Assembly: GCA_024710355.1 (NCBI GenBank)
Contig: JANJUX010000009.1
Location: 1 to 64,000, forward strand
Length of the DNA: 64,000 bases
From: Candidatus Rifleibacteriota bacterium
GTDB taxonomy: Bacteria > Muiribacteriota > Ozemobacteria > Ozemobacterales > Ozemobacteraceae
Reading direction: 5' to 3'
Positions 39,812-48,861 of the stretch are shown in pieces. A program made the translations under genes and the position numbers. Below the pieces are notes generated by a model. The model was not told where the DNA came from, searched no databases, and saw only the letters and a program-made list of their open reading frames with translations. Within the stretch, counting starts at the first letter, position 1; every line of letters begins with the position of its first letter.

Positions 39812-40489
39812 TCAACCTGAAGCCGAAAAACTGAAGGTATCAATCAGCAGCTGTCTGAATTTGCGCCCCTCTTCAGAGGATTTGCCCTCAAGGCTCAGGG
39901 TATCCTGCAGAATCAGCAGCAGAGAACCGCCCGACACCTTGAAAGAATAGATTTCCTGGGTAATCGAACTGTCGCCGATGGTGGTGGTCAGTTTTGAACC
40001 CTTTGTTTCATTGCCCTTGAGAGGCAGGGTGCAATCTGAAACGGTCGAATTCTTTTCGCCAAAACGCGGCTGCAGCATCTGTGCCATGATTTTGTGGTCC
40101 ATTTCGGCCGGGTAAAGCTGAATCATGAGCACACAGTTACTGCCCGACAGGTTCCACAGACTGACATCCTTGTCAGAAAGATCGGCTTCGAAAGTAAAAT
40201 GCCGCGGGTACTGCAGCGAAATACCGCCGTAATTAAAGGTTTTGAGAGGCTCAACCTGCAGCAGTCCCTGTAATTTTTCGCCTTTGACAGTCACTTCAAA
40301 TGGTTTTTCAGGAACCAGACGGACTTCCTGGCCGTCAATAACCAGCTTGAAATTATCTGAAGGCTCGACAGTTTCGTCGACCGCGACTGGCGCGACAACG
40401 CTGGCAGGAGCTGACGCCGGTTCAGCGACTGCACCTGCAGTCAGGGCCATTACAAAAGCGGCAGTCAAAGCAGTTTTTCGCGTAAGCAT
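39812..40489 (-). CDS. Exported protein of unknown function
   Basis: The start is the second of two adjacent ATGs, six bases after GGAG; the longer TTG form overlaps the iorB stop. The product (about 225 residues) has a signal peptide (LTAAFVMALTAGAVA), a proline/alanine-rich spacer and a beta-rich domain with FNYGGISLQYPRHFTFEAD and SNCVLMIQLYP, similar in pattern to small periplasmic or lipoprotein-like domains. It is not a family I can name. It follows iorB with a short gap and may be read through from it. Confidence 0.6.
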   Translation of the reverse strand: MLTRKTALTAAFVMALTAGAVAEPASAPASVVAPVAVDETVEPSDNFKLVIDGQEVRLVPEKPFEVTVKGEKLQGLLQVEPLKTFNYGGISLQYPRHFTFEADLSDKDVSLWNLSGSNCVLMIQLYPAEMDHKIMAQMLQPRFGEKNSTVSDCTLPLKGNETKGSKLTTTIGDSSITQEIYSFKVSGGSLLLILQDTLSLEGKSSEEGRKFRQLLIDTFSFSASG

Positions 40490-40509
40490 CATTTTCTCCG
40501 TTTGTGGAT

Positions 40510-41088
40510 TCAAACAAGCAGCAGGCGTTCAAAGAGACCGAGGTTGGCTTCGAGCATTTTGCCACTCATAAGGTCACGCATCGCGGCAATATAATGCTCT
40601 TTTCTGACGCCGGCAAGCAGATTGTTTTTACAGATGGCAGCAAGCAGGGCCATATTCTGCATGCGCGGGTCGGGCAGGTCAGACTGAAAAACCTCGATAA
40701 GCCTGAAGCCATTTCCCTGACAAAATTCGGCGACCTGGGCAGTTTTAATTTCTTCGGCTTTTTTCATGCGCACCGGCAGAGGCTGCCATGAGGTATTGTA
40801 ATAAACCAGAGTGCCATTCTTTTTGAGATATTCACCGGCGGCGCGCACCGCCTCGTGGCGTTCGAGGGCAACAACAAGGTCTGCCTTGCCCCGCGAAACC
40901 ATGGGTGAATGAATGTTGTCACCGATGCGCAACTGTGAAGCGACGATACCGCCGCGCTGGGCCAGGCCATGGGTGTCAACGCCGAGGGCCTTGATGCCGG
41001 CGTGGTCAACACTGCGCTGCATGACTTCGCTGATCAGGCCGATGCCCTGGCCGCCGACACCGCTGAGATAAACATTGAATACGGTCAT
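40510..41088 (-). CDS. iorB: Indolepyruvate:ferredoxin oxidoreductase, beta subunit
   Basis: The 192-residue protein is the gamma-domain-like subunit of 2-oxoacid:ferredoxin oxidoreductases, with the opening NVYLSGVGGQGIGLISEVM and ALGVDTHGLAQRGGIVASQLR. With IorA it oxidises aryl pyruvates (indolepyruvate, phenylpyruvate) from aromatic amino acid transamination to aryl-acetyl-CoA and CO2, reducing ferredoxin. It lies four bases downstream of iorA with AAGGAG before its ATG. This supports an anaerobic or fermentative amino-acid metabolism. Confidence 0.93.
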   Translation of the reverse strand: MTVFNVYLSGVGGQGIGLISEVMQRSVDHAGIKALGVDTHGLAQRGGIVASQLRIGDNIHSPMVSRGKADLVVALERHEAVRAAGEYLKKNGTLVYYNTSWQPLPVRMKKAEEIKTAQVAEFCQGNGFRLIEVFQSDLPDPRMQNMALLAAICKNNLLAGVRKEHYIAAMRDLMSGKMLEANLGLFERLLLV

Positions 41089-41092
41089 GATA

Positions 41093-42985
41093 TTACTCCT
41101 TGTTTCCTTCGCGGTTCTGCGGGCGATTAATCGCTTTAGACGGGCAGGTCTGCAGACATGAGCCGTCGCCGATACAGAGATCGGGGTTCACATCGACACT
41201 GCCATCAGGATTCAAAATGAAAGTCGGGCAGGCAAAGTTGCTGACACAGACATGCTGATGGTCGCAGGTCTTTTTATCGATGCTGACCATTCTGGCCTGA
41301 AAGCCGTCTTTTCGGCGCTGCTCGCGCATCAGCTTCAACATGCATGGGTGTTTCGCGATGACAACGGCAAAGCCTTCGACTGCCACGGCTTCTTTGACCG
41401 CGTCGGTGAGTTTCTGCTGCTGATAGGTGTCGACTTCGAAAATGTGTTTGATGCCAAGGCCTTCAAGCACGCTGCGCACCGGAATCTTTTCGGTAAGATC
41501 ATTGAAATTGCGGCCGGTGGCGGCGTGGTCCTGGTGGCCGGTCATGGCGGTGGTGCCGTTTTCCATGACGATCAGGGTGATGTTGTGACGGTTGAACAGG
41601 GCATTGATAATGCCCGGAATACCGGCATGGAAAAATGTCGAATCGCCAAGAAAGCAGACGACCCGGCGGCTGTCGTTGAAAAGCGACAACCCGGCGGCAA
41701 TACCGGTCGACGCACCCATGCACATCAGCATTTCGCCCATGTTGTATGGCGGCATGAAACCGAGCGTGTGGCAGCCGATATCGGCAACCTTGATGTCAGC
41801 AGGCGCGAGCGCCTGTTTTATGGCATGAAAAGCGCTGCGATGCCCGCAGCCCGGGCACATCTGCGCCGGTCTGGCCGGTACCGGCAGCGGAGCTGCGAGT
41901 GATGCCGGGGCTGCTGCGGCCATTTCGGGCCAGAGATTGCGGAGAATGCCAGCCACCTTGTCGGCGGTATATTCGCCGACCCATGATTCGACGTCGGTCT
42001 TGCCGTGAATCTTAACTTTAATCTGCTTTTCGAAAGCGATTCTCTTGACTTCGCCTTCGATCAGGTCGTCGAGCTCTTCGAGAACGAGAACTTCTTCGTG
42101 GCTGCGCAGAAATTCTTCGAGCAGCGCGACCGGCAGCGGGTAGATCATGCCAAGCTTGAGAATATCGGGCTTGCCGCCTGATTCTTCGAGAACGTCGAGC
42201 AGCGAAAGGTATGGCAGGCCGAAAGTGATAATGGCTTTCTGCCGGTTCTGGTTATTGACGCGGTGGTGCTGGCCGACTTTTTCGCTCATCGAGGCGATCT
42301 GGCTCAAATTCTGCAGAGCCCGGCGCTTCATCGGGAAAACCAGGCTGGTGAGCGGCATATACGGGCCGTTGTTGACGTCGAAGCGGGGCGTCTTGTCGAA
42401 TACGGCAGGCTGCCAGGCGGCGAATGCCACTTTTTCCTTGGCATGGCAGACGTGGGTGGTCAGGCGTAGAATGACCGGAATATGCAGCTGCTGTGCCAGC
42501 GCGGCGGCCGCTTTGTAAAAGTGATAAACTTCGGTCGGGTTGGCCGGTTCGAAGATCGGAGTATAGCTCATGCGCGCGAAATGGCGGTTGTCCTGCTCGT
42601 TCTGCGACGAGTTGGCGCCCGGGTCGTCGCCCAGCACCACGACCATGCCGCCGGTCAGATTCATCAGATTCAGCTGCACAAAGGTATCAGAAGCGACGTT
42701 GAGGCCGACGCTCTTGAAAAAAACCGTCGAAAGGTGGCCGTTTATCGCGGCACCATAGGCCACTTCGGTCGCCACTTTTTCGTTGGTCGAAAATTCAAAA
42801 TAGAACGGGCGGTCTTCTTTTTTGATCGCCGCTATCGCCGAGGCGATTTCGGGCGTCGGCGAACCGGGGTAAGAGGTTATGACCCGGGTTCCGGCTTCGA
42901 TCATGGCACGCACGATGGCGGTGTTGCCCATGACGATTTCACTGAAAGCTTCGCGTTGCAGCAGCATTTCACCGAGATTCTTCAT
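41093..42985 (-). CDS. iorA: Indolepyruvate:ferredoxin oxidoreductase, alpha subunit
   Basis: The 630-residue protein has the PFOR-like domains in order: the N-terminal pyrimidine-binding part (YPGSPTPEIASAI), a middle domain, and the thiamine diphosphate core CPGCGHRSAFHAI...GDSTFFHAGIPGI...VMENGTTAMTGHQ. A C-terminal ferredoxin-like region follows (about residues 574-615). Each of its two cluster motifs lacks the second cysteine: the first is CDHQHVC...CP (Q for C) and the second is CIGDGSC...CP (D for C). The second resembles Asp-ligated [4Fe-4S] ferredoxins. Catalysis on aryl pyruvates should remain, but the internal electron path is unusual. CAGGAGAC precedes the ATG. Confidence 0.93.
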   Translation of the reverse strand: MKNLGEMLLQREAFSEIVMGNTAIVRAMIEAGTRVITSYPGSPTPEIASAIAAIKKEDRPFYFEFSTNEKVATEVAYGAAINGHLSTVFFKSVGLNVASDTFVQLNLMNLTGGMVVVLGDDPGANSSQNEQDNRHFARMSYTPIFEPANPTEVYHFYKAAAALAQQLHIPVILRLTTHVCHAKEKVAFAAWQPAVFDKTPRFDVNNGPYMPLTSLVFPMKRRALQNLSQIASMSEKVGQHHRVNNQNRQKAIITFGLPYLSLLDVLEESGGKPDILKLGMIYPLPVALLEEFLRSHEEVLVLEELDDLIEGEVKRIAFEKQIKVKIHGKTDVESWVGEYTADKVAGILRNLWPEMAAAAPASLAAPLPVPARPAQMCPGCGHRSAFHAIKQALAPADIKVADIGCHTLGFMPPYNMGEMLMCMGASTGIAAGLSLFNDSRRVVCFLGDSTFFHAGIPGIINALFNRHNITLIVMENGTTAMTGHQDHAATGRNFNDLTEKIPVRSVLEGLGIKHIFEVDTYQQQKLTDAVKEAVAVEGFAVVIAKHPCMLKLMREQRRKDGFQARMVSIDKKTCDHQHVCVSNFACPTFILNPDGSVDVNPDLCIGDGSCLQTCPSKAINRPQNREGNKE

Positions 42986-43021
42986 TTTGTCTCCTGACAG
43001 TCACATCTATGGTTGAATTCT

Positions 43022-43050
43022 AATATACTCCAAACCGCATATTTCACCAA
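43022..43050 (-). promoter_or_regulatory. Promoter of iorAB
   Basis: On the minus strand TTGGTG (43045-43050) and TATATT (43022-43027) are 17 bases apart, about 37 bases before the iorA ATG. Confidence 0.6.
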
Positions 43051-43240
43051 TACCGTTTTTTTTCAGGGCAAATGCGTTAAATACCGCCCACGCTTCTGCA
43101 CGAGGATCTGACGCAGCCCGTAAGCATCGATCCAGCGTATCCTGCCCCCGCGAAGATTTTGCCGGCGAATCGCGCTGTGAAGACAAGACGTGATTTTGCT
43201 TACGCAAAAAATTTCCTGAAAAAATTCTTAACTATTGTTC

Positions 43241-43269
43241 TTGACTATGCCCACTGCAGAAAATATATT
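43241..43269 (+). promoter_or_regulatory. Promoter of the PsiE-like gene
   Basis: TTGACT (43241-43246) and TATATT (43264-43269) are 17 bases apart, about 34 bases before the ATG. Confidence 0.65.
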
Positions 43270-43302
43270 GATTGAAGTCCTATCATAATACAGGGGGTAT
43301 TG

Positions 43303-43719
43303 ATGCCGAGAGCTATCAGATTAGCCAATGGATTGAGACGAACCGCGATGTGGAGTGAGCGCATTCTTGCCGTGACGATTTTTGCCGGCATGGGCGCCTT
43401 TTTTATTTACTCGGTATTGAGCATGTCTCATATCGACTGGAGTCATTCAGACACACTCTATGAGCTGATCAACCGGGTTCTGCTTCTGGTTATCTGCCTC
43501 GAACTTGTACGCACACTTCTGACCCACGAACTCGAGGCCGTACTTGAACTTCTTGCCTTCGTCGTTGCCAGAAAAACCCTGAAGCCCGACCTGACGGCCA
43601 CCGAGATTCTTTTCAGCGTCATCGCCTTCGTTATTCTGATGGCCGCGCGCAAGTATTTTATCCTCTCGGAATCAGAACGCGAAAACTCCGCGCTGGAAGC
43701 CCCGGAATCGGAAAACTGA
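43303..43719 (+). CDS. PsiE-like small membrane protein
   Basis: The ATG at 43303 follows AGGGGG; the TTG just before it is not needed. The 138-residue protein has four hydrophobic helices and the LLLVICLELVRTLLTHELEA region followed by ARKTL, as in the PsiE (phosphate-starvation-inducible E) family. The function of PsiE is not known. It has its own promoter. No Pho box is recognisable, so phosphate control is not shown. Confidence 0.75.
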   Translation: MPRAIRLANGLRRTAMWSERILAVTIFAGMGAFFIYSVLSMSHIDWSHSDTLYELINRVLLLVICLELVRTLLTHELEAVLELLAFVVARKTLKPDLTATEILFSVIAFVILMAARKYFILSESERENSALEAPESEN

Positions 43720-43800
43720 CAACGGCAACAGGCTCCCATAGACCTTATCATCGACTTATAACGGCAGAATAATGCCTTGAACTGTTATGCAGCCAAAAAT

Positions 43801-43829
43801 TTTACCCAAAAGCATGACAGTGGTAGAAT
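43801..43829 (+). promoter_or_regulatory. Promoter of the exported protein at 43873
   Basis: TTTACC (43801-43806) and TAGAAT (43824-43829) are 17 bases apart, with an extended -10 TGG. Confidence 0.5.
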
Positions 43830-43872
43830 CATTTTCTGGTGATGAGGGTATGTTTCGTCTATGGAGGAATTT

Positions 43873-44709
43873 ATGAGAAAATCAAGTCGCAGCCTTCTCT
43901 CTCTTTTTGCCGCTTCGTTAATGTGCCTGTTTCAGACAACAGATACGGGTCATGCCAGCCAGCTGATTAAAGCGACCTATGTCAATTCTGCCGGCAACGA
44001 GTTACAGGCAGAATTCGATACGGTCGCAGACAAGGTTACAATAACCCTGCCGGGCGGGCGAAGTTTTTCTCTGAATTCAACAATAGCCGCTTCTGGTGCT
44101 AAATACAGCGATGGCAAGACAACCTTCTGGGAACACCAGGGTTCAGCGTCGGTCTTTGCTGGCGAAGATCTTGTTTTTGAGGGTAAAGATAAAAATCTGC
44201 CAGAAACCGAAGAAGAAATTGCCGATGACGGGCAATTCGACGAGAACGACGATTCTGGGCCGACCGTGCCGGCAGTCAGTGATGTAAAGCCCTTTGAAGA
44301 ACCAGTTAAGCAGTATTCAGCCTATTTGAAAATAAACGACAGGGATTTTGGCAACCCCGGCCCGACTGACCCCTTTGAGTGCATGCTCGATGCCGGCGAA
44401 GGCAAACAGCCCCTGAACGCACTCTGCCAGGTTGCAGTCGATGAAGTTTATGTCAGCAACGAATGGGCTTCGGTAGAATTCGCTCTGGCACCGCTGGATC
44501 AGAAATACAAGGGCATGCCGATCATGGCTGACGGTGCCCTCTATTTTCTGCTCAAGCGCGACGGAAAAAGCTGGAAAGGCATGAGCTGGTTTCTCGGCTC
44601 CGACCAGCCCAGCATGGGCTCCGAAAAGATTCGCGAAATCGGCATACCTGAAAAAGACCTGAACGCTCTCGGCTGGATGGAAACCCCGCCGGAAGAAGAG
44701 TCAGAGTAA
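43873..44709 (+). CDS. Exported protein of unknown function
   Basis: The ATG at 43873, five bases after GGAGGA, is preferred to an ATG four codons earlier. The 278-residue product has a signal peptide (SLLSLFAASLMCLFQTTDTGHA). The first domain (about residues 25-110) matches the MliC/lysozyme-inhibitor pattern loosely: an opening TYVNSAGNELQAEFD, then KVTITLPGGRSFSLN, and a GAKYSDGKTTFWEHQGSASVF stretch. An acidic linker leads to a second domain of about 120 residues with no recognised family. An inhibitor of lysozyme is therefore possible for the first half, with low certainty. Confidence 0.65.
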   Translation: MRKSSRSLLSLFAASLMCLFQTTDTGHASQLIKATYVNSAGNELQAEFDTVADKVTITLPGGRSFSLNSTIAASGAKYSDGKTTFWEHQGSASVFAGEDLVFEGKDKNLPETEEEIADDGQFDENDDSGPTVPAVSDVKPFEEPVKQYSAYLKINDRDFGNPGPTDPFECMLDAGEGKQPLNALCQVAVDEVYVSNEWASVEFALAPLDQKYKGMPIMADGALYFLLKRDGKSWKGMSWFLGSDQPSMGSEKIREIGIPEKDLNALGWMETPPEEESE

Positions 44710-45034
44710 GCCTCAGACACATTCATCACTGCCATTTTACTGATTACTGCGAATAAGCAGTTTTATCGTCACAGCAAGATTACATGGCTCTCTGTCAGTT
44801 CGTGCGCCTGCCTCCGGGAGAAAGCGGGAACTTCATGGAGAATGCAGGCTTCGCGGGACGAGGTGATGTTGTGATATTTTTCACAGTAAAATAACGAAAA
44901 CAACTGACAGAAGAGCTGACTATACCCGTTAAAATCAGCTTGCCCAGCCGCATTTTTTACCTTGATAAAAGGGGTTGCCTATATTTGCCGGCGGCGTTAT
45001 ACTCGCCCTGAAATCAATTAATCAGGAGCCAGAC
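44710..45034. other. Intergenic region upstream of the folate/glycine operon
   Basis: About 325 bases. A 36-codon frame at 44784-44894 (start MALCQFVRLPPGE) has no Shine-Dalgarno sequence and is at best a relic or an intergenic repeat. Its DNA can fold through GCCTGC/GCAGGC. The promoter of the operon lies at 44975-45003. I looked for glycine, tetrahydrofolate and ZTP riboswitch cores and saw none. Confidence 0.5.
44975..45003 (+). promoter_or_regulatory. Promoter of the folD-fhs-gcv operon
   Basis: TTGCCT (44975-44980) and TATACT (44998-45003) are 17 bases apart. Transcription should start near 45010, leaving a leader of only about 25 bases before folD. It also shows that a longer folD frame starting at 44975 is not used. 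Confidence 0.65.
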
Positions 45035-45901
45035 TTGACTACTGTTATAGATGGAAAACAGCTTTCTGAAACCATTCGTGCCGAGATTGCCGCCGCGGTA
45101 AAGAAGCTGACCGACGCCGGCAAGATCCCGCCCGGCCTCGCGGTCGTGATTGTCGGCGACGACAAAGCCTCGCACGTCTATGTCTCTTCCAAAAAGAAGG
45201 CCTGCGAAGCGGCCGGTTTTTTCTCGCGCGAGATCGCTCTCGCCGCCAATACCACCCAGACCGACCTCATTTTTACCATCGAACAGCTGAACCGTGATGC
45301 CTCGATTCACGGAATTCTGCTGCAGCTCCCCCTGCCCGCGCATCTCGACGAATTCGCGGCCCTGCAGGCAATCGACCCGCGCAAAGACGTCGACGGCTTT
45401 CACCCGACCAATGTCGGCTATCTGAGCCTCGGTGTCGATACCTTCGTTCCGTGCACGCCGCTCGGCGTCATGGAAATGCTGAAACGCTACAATATCCCCG
45501 TCGAAGGGAAAAATGCCCTCGTAATCGGGCGCTCGAACATTGTCGGCAAGCCGATGGCGGCGCTGCTGACCAAAGCGAACGCCACCGTCACGATTGCCCA
45601 CTCGCGCACCCGTGACCTGCCAGGGCTCTGCCGTCAGGCCGACATTCTCGTGGCCGGCATCGGCAAGGCCGAATTCGTCAAAGGCGACTGGGTTAAAGAA
45701 GGCGCGGTCGTCATCGACGTCGGCACCAATTCGATCGATGACCCCTCTTCACCGCGAGGCTATCGCCTGGTCGGTGATGTCGAATACGCCGGCGCTGCGA
45801 AACGTGCCTCGTTCATTACCCCGGTACCGGGCGGTGTCGGGCCGATGACGATTGCGATGCTGCTGGCGAATACTCTCAAATCAAGGCAGAACTTCCCGTA
45901 A
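45035..45901 (+). CDS. folD: Methylenetetrahydrofolate dehydrogenase / methenyltetrahydrofolate cyclohydrolase
   Basis: The start is a TTG behind AGGAG; the resulting 288 residues match the family length. FolD interconverts methylene-, methenyl- and formyl-tetrahydrofolate using NADP(H) in the cytoplasm. Family features are [14 protein letters not shown] (with the catalytic lysine), [23 protein letters not shown], the Rossmann segment [14 protein letters not shown] and the terminal [16 protein letters not shown]. It is the first gene of the C1/glycine cluster. A TTG start may keep its translation lower than the genes downstream. Confidence 0.95.
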   Translation: MTTVIDGKQLSETIRAEIAAAVKKLTDAGKIPPGLAVVIVGDDKASHVYVSSKKKACEAAGFFSREIALAANTTQTDLIFTIEQLNRDASIHGILLQLPLPAHLDEFAALQAIDPRKDVDGFHPTNVGYLSLGVDTFVPCTPLGVMEMLKRYNIPVEGKNALVIGRSNIVGKPMAALLTKANATVTIAHSRTRDLPGLCRQADILVAGIGKAEFVKGDWVKEGAVVIDVGTNSIDDPSSPRGYRLVGDVEYAGAAKRASFITPVPGGVGPMTIAMLLANTLKSRQNFP

Positions 45902-45976
45902 AAATGCTCTGCGGCCCTGAATGTGACTGCAGAAGCTGAAGATAACTACAACAAGGAAACGAATGGAGAACTGACC

Positions 45977-47134
45977 GTGGAACTGCTCGATACCATGCTG
46001 ATGACCCCGGGTCCCGTACATCTTGATTCCGAAGTCCTGCTGGCCGGTGCCAGACCCCTGCGCCACCACCGCACCAATGATTTTGCCCCAACCTACAGAG
46101 AATGTGTCGATCTGCTCAAGAAATTTTTCGGAACCACCCAGCACCTCTACCTGACAACCTCTTCAGGCACCGGTGGCATGGAAACCGCAATCGCCAACCT
46201 TTTTAACGAAGGCGAAACGGTTCTCACCGTTCAGACCGGGGTTTTTGGCGTGCGCTTCACCCAGATCTGCGAAGCTTTCAGGCTCAAACCCGTCGTTCTA
46301 AAATGTGACGACGGCAAGGCCGTCACCGTCGAACAGATTGCCGAAGCCCTCAAAAAGCACCCCGAAATCAGCGGCATTACCGTAACCTTCAACGAAACTT
46401 CGACCGGCATCTGCAACGACATCAAGGCGATCGGCGAATTTCTCAAAGACAAGGGAAAAATCCTCATCGTCGACGGCGTTTCCGGCCTCGGCGCCCTGCC
46501 CTTCAAAATGGACGACTGGCACGTAGACGTCACCGTCTCAGCCTCGCAGAAGGGTTTTCTCGCGCCTCCGGGCGTCGGCATGGTTGCCCTGTCCGACAAA
46601 GCCTGGAAAAAGGTCGAAACCGTCAAATGCCACGGCTACTATTTTGATCTCAAACTCTACAAGCGCGACCAGGAACAGGCGATACCCGCCTACCCCTGGA
46701 CCCCGGCCATCAACGTCATGTTCTCACTGCTCGAAGCACTGCGCAAAATTGACCGCATCGGCCTCGACAACTGCATCAAGCATTACGCCAAACTTGCCGG
46801 CGGGCTGCGGGCCGCTCTCAAAGCTCTCGGCCTCAAGCTGTTCACCGAAGAAAAGGCGACTTCGAACGTGCTGACGGTTTTTTATGCCCCCGAGGGCATT
46901 GCGCCGAAAGACATCGTTGCCGAAATGCGCAATAAATACGGCATTCTCATTGCCGGCGGTCAGGAACAGTTCGCTGCGACCCTGCTGCGCATCACCACGA
47001 TCGGCGCCATCGGCGAACGCGATCTGCTCGGCACCGTCGCCCTGCTCGAAATGATTCTCAAGAAAAAAGGTTATCTCAAACAGACCGGCGCCGGCGTCAA
47101 TGCCATGATGGAATTTTTCCTGAAAAACGAGTAA
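45977..47134 (+). CDS. Class V aminotransferase (serine/alanine-glyoxylate type)
   Basis: The GTG at 45977 behind GGAG gives 385 residues; the upstream in-frame ATG overlaps poorly coding DNA. The protein opens LMTPGPVHLDSEVL, has SSGTGGMETAIANL (cofactor binding), GVSGLGALPFKMDDW and the pyridoxal-phosphate lysine in SASQKGFLAPPG. It ends in a helical domain with LRITTIGAIGERDLLG. This fits the alanine/serine-glyoxylate and serine-pyruvate aminotransferase family, which also holds PucG and the so-called soluble hydrogenase subunit. Between folD and fhs it could link glycine with glyoxylate or serine with hydroxypyruvate. The exact amino donor is unknown. Confidence 0.85.
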   Translation: MELLDTMLMTPGPVHLDSEVLLAGARPLRHHRTNDFAPTYRECVDLLKKFFGTTQHLYLTTSSGTGGMETAIANLFNEGETVLTVQTGVFGVRFTQICEAFRLKPVVLKCDDGKAVTVEQIAEALKKHPEISGITVTFNETSTGICNDIKAIGEFLKDKGKILIVDGVSGLGALPFKMDDWHVDVTVSASQKGFLAPPGVGMVALSDKAWKKVETVKCHGYYFDLKLYKRDQEQAIPAYPWTPAINVMFSLLEALRKIDRIGLDNCIKHYAKLAGGLRAALKALGLKLFTEEKATSNVLTVFYAPEGIAPKDIVAEMRNKYGILIAGGQEQFAATLLRITTIGAIGERDLLGTVALLEMILKKKGYLKQTGAGVNAMMEFFLKNE

Positions 47135-47174
47135 GCTGCCGGCGTATTTCTGTCGCACCGAGAAAGGTACTGCT

Positions 47175-48842
47175 GTGTCAGAAACAAAATTCAACATCAA
47201 AGAAGAAACCAGACCGGTCGAAGCGGTTGGCGTCGAACTCGGCCTGCTGCCCGAAGAAATCGAGCATTATGGCCACTATAAGGCCAAAGTCGCTTTCTCG
47301 ACCCGAAAGCGTGTTGCCGGCAACCCCGACGGCAAGCTGATTCTGGTCACCGCCATGACCCCGACCCCGGCCGGTGAGGGCAAAACCACCACCTGCATCG
47401 GGCTGGCCGACACGTTCAGGGCGATGGGGCGCAAAACCATGCTCTGCCTGCGCGAGCCCTCGATGGGCCCGGTCTTCGGCGTCAAAGGCGGCGCCACCGG
47501 CGGCGGCAAAAGTCAGCTGGTGCCGATGGATGAAATCAACCTGCACTTCACCGGCGATATTCACGCCGTCACTTCAGCGCACAACCTGCTGACGGCGCTG
47601 GTCGCCAACCATATCCAGCACGGCAACGAGCTGCGCATCGACCCGAAATCGACCCCGTTCAAACGGGTCATCGACATGAATGACCGCAGCCTGCGCAATA
47701 TCGTAACCGGCCTCGGTGGCCCCGCGCATGGGGTTCCGCGCGAAACCGGCTTCGATATCACCGCCGCTTCAGAAGTCATGGCGGCCCTCTGCCTTGCTGA
47801 AGATCTCAATGATCTCAAACAGCGTCTCAGCAATATCATCGTTGGCTTCAGTGTTGAAGGCAAACCGGTTTTTGCCCGTGACCTGAAAGCTCAGGGTGCC
47901 ATGTGCGCCGTGCTTAAAGAAGCGATGAAACCGAATCTGGTGCAGACCCGCTATTCTACCCCGGTCTTCGTGCACGGCGGCCCGTTCGCCAATATCGCGC
48001 ACGGCTGCAACAGCATGGTTGCCACCAAACTGGCGCTCAAGCTGGCCGATGTCGTGATCACCGAAGCCGGTTTCGCCACCGAACTCGGTGCCGAAAAATT
48101 CTTCGATATCAAGTGCCGCTTTGGCGGCCTCAAACCGGCAGCTGCAGTGATTGTGGCGACGGTAAGAGCGCTAAAGATGCATGGCGGCGTGCCCAAACCA
48201 CAGCTCGACCACGAAAATCTCGAAGCGCTCGCGAAGGGCTTTGAAAACCTGGTCAAGCATATCGAAAACGTCAGACATTTCGGTGTTCCCTGTGTCGTGG
48301 CGGTCAACAAGTTCGGTTCAGACACCGAAAAAGAACTGCAATGGGCCGTCGATGCGGTGCGCGACAAAGGCGTGACCGCCGTCGTTTCCGACATCTACGG
48401 TCAGGGCCCGGCTGGCGGCGTTGCACTGGCAGAAGCGGTCGAGAAGACGATCGCCTCACAGGCCAACGAATTCGATTTCCTTTACCCGATTGAAATGCCG
48501 CTCGTCGAGAAGATCAACGTCATCGCCCGCTGCTGCTACGGCGCCAAGGGCGTCACGATTCTCAAAAAGGCGAAAGACGCCATCGACCTGTTCGAAAAAC
48601 TCGGGTTCAGAAAAGTGCCCGTGTGTATCGCCAAAACCCAGTCGTCGCTGTCTGACCAGGCCAACCTTCTCGGCCGGCCGCGCGACTTTGAAGTTATCAT
48701 ACGCGAGGCGCGCCTGAGCGCCGGGGCCGGGTTTGTCGTCGCCATCGCCGGCGAGATCATGACCATGCCCGGCCTGCCCAAGGAACCCTCGGCGCAACAT
48801 ATCGACGTCGACGAAAACGGTAACATTACCGGGCTTTCGTAA
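47175..48842 (+). CDS. fhs: Formate-tetrahydrofolate ligase
   Basis: The 555-residue protein, starting at a GTG behind GAAAGG, has the ATP-binding signature TPTPAGEGKTTTCIGLAD and the downstream REPSMGPVFGVKGGATGGG that identify formyltetrahydrofolate synthetase. It activates formate with ATP to make 10-formyltetrahydrofolate, or makes ATP in reverse. With FolD and the glycine cleavage system it connects formate to glycine. The gene ends only 19 bases before gcvT, without a terminator. Confidence 0.97.
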   Translation: MSETKFNIKEETRPVEAVGVELGLLPEEIEHYGHYKAKVAFSTRKRVAGNPDGKLILVTAMTPTPAGEGKTTTCIGLADTFRAMGRKTMLCLREPSMGPVFGVKGGATGGGKSQLVPMDEINLHFTGDIHAVTSAHNLLTALVANHIQHGNELRIDPKSTPFKRVIDMNDRSLRNIVTGLGGPAHGVPRETGFDITAASEVMAALCLAEDLNDLKQRLSNIIVGFSVEGKPVFARDLKAQGAMCAVLKEAMKPNLVQTRYSTPVFVHGGPFANIAHGCNSMVATKLALKLADVVITEAGFATELGAEKFFDIKCRFGGLKPAAAVIVATVRALKMHGGVPKPQLDHENLEALAKGFENLVKHIENVRHFGVPCVVAVNKFGSDTEKELQWAVDAVRDKGVTAVVSDIYGQGPAGGVALAEAVEKTIASQANEFDFLYPIEMPLVEKINVIARCCYGAKGVTILKKAKDAIDLFEKLGFRKVPVCIAKTQSSLSDQANLLGRPRDFEVIIREARLSAGAGFVVAIAGEIMTMPGLPKEPSAQHIDVDENGNITGLS

Positions 48843-48861
48843 TTACAGCAAGGAGAGAATG

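Larger units (their letters stand above)
42986..43302. other. Intergenic region between iorA and the PsiE-like gene
   Basis: About 317 bases lie between the divergent genes. I can support a promoter for iorAB (43022-43050) and one for the PsiE-like gene (43241-43269). The middle holds only a weak 66-codon frame on the minus strand with no Shine-Dalgarno sequence, which I do not call. Confidence 0.5.

Noticed and set aside
43007..43207. 66-codon minus-strand frame upstream of iorA
   Set aside because: It overlaps the iorAB promoter, lacks a Shine-Dalgarno sequence and has no recognisable content.
44710..45034. Possible glycine, tetrahydrofolate or ZTP riboswitch before the folate/glycine operon
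   Set aside because: The conserved cores of these riboswitches are not visible, and the likely promoter lies downstream of where they would be.
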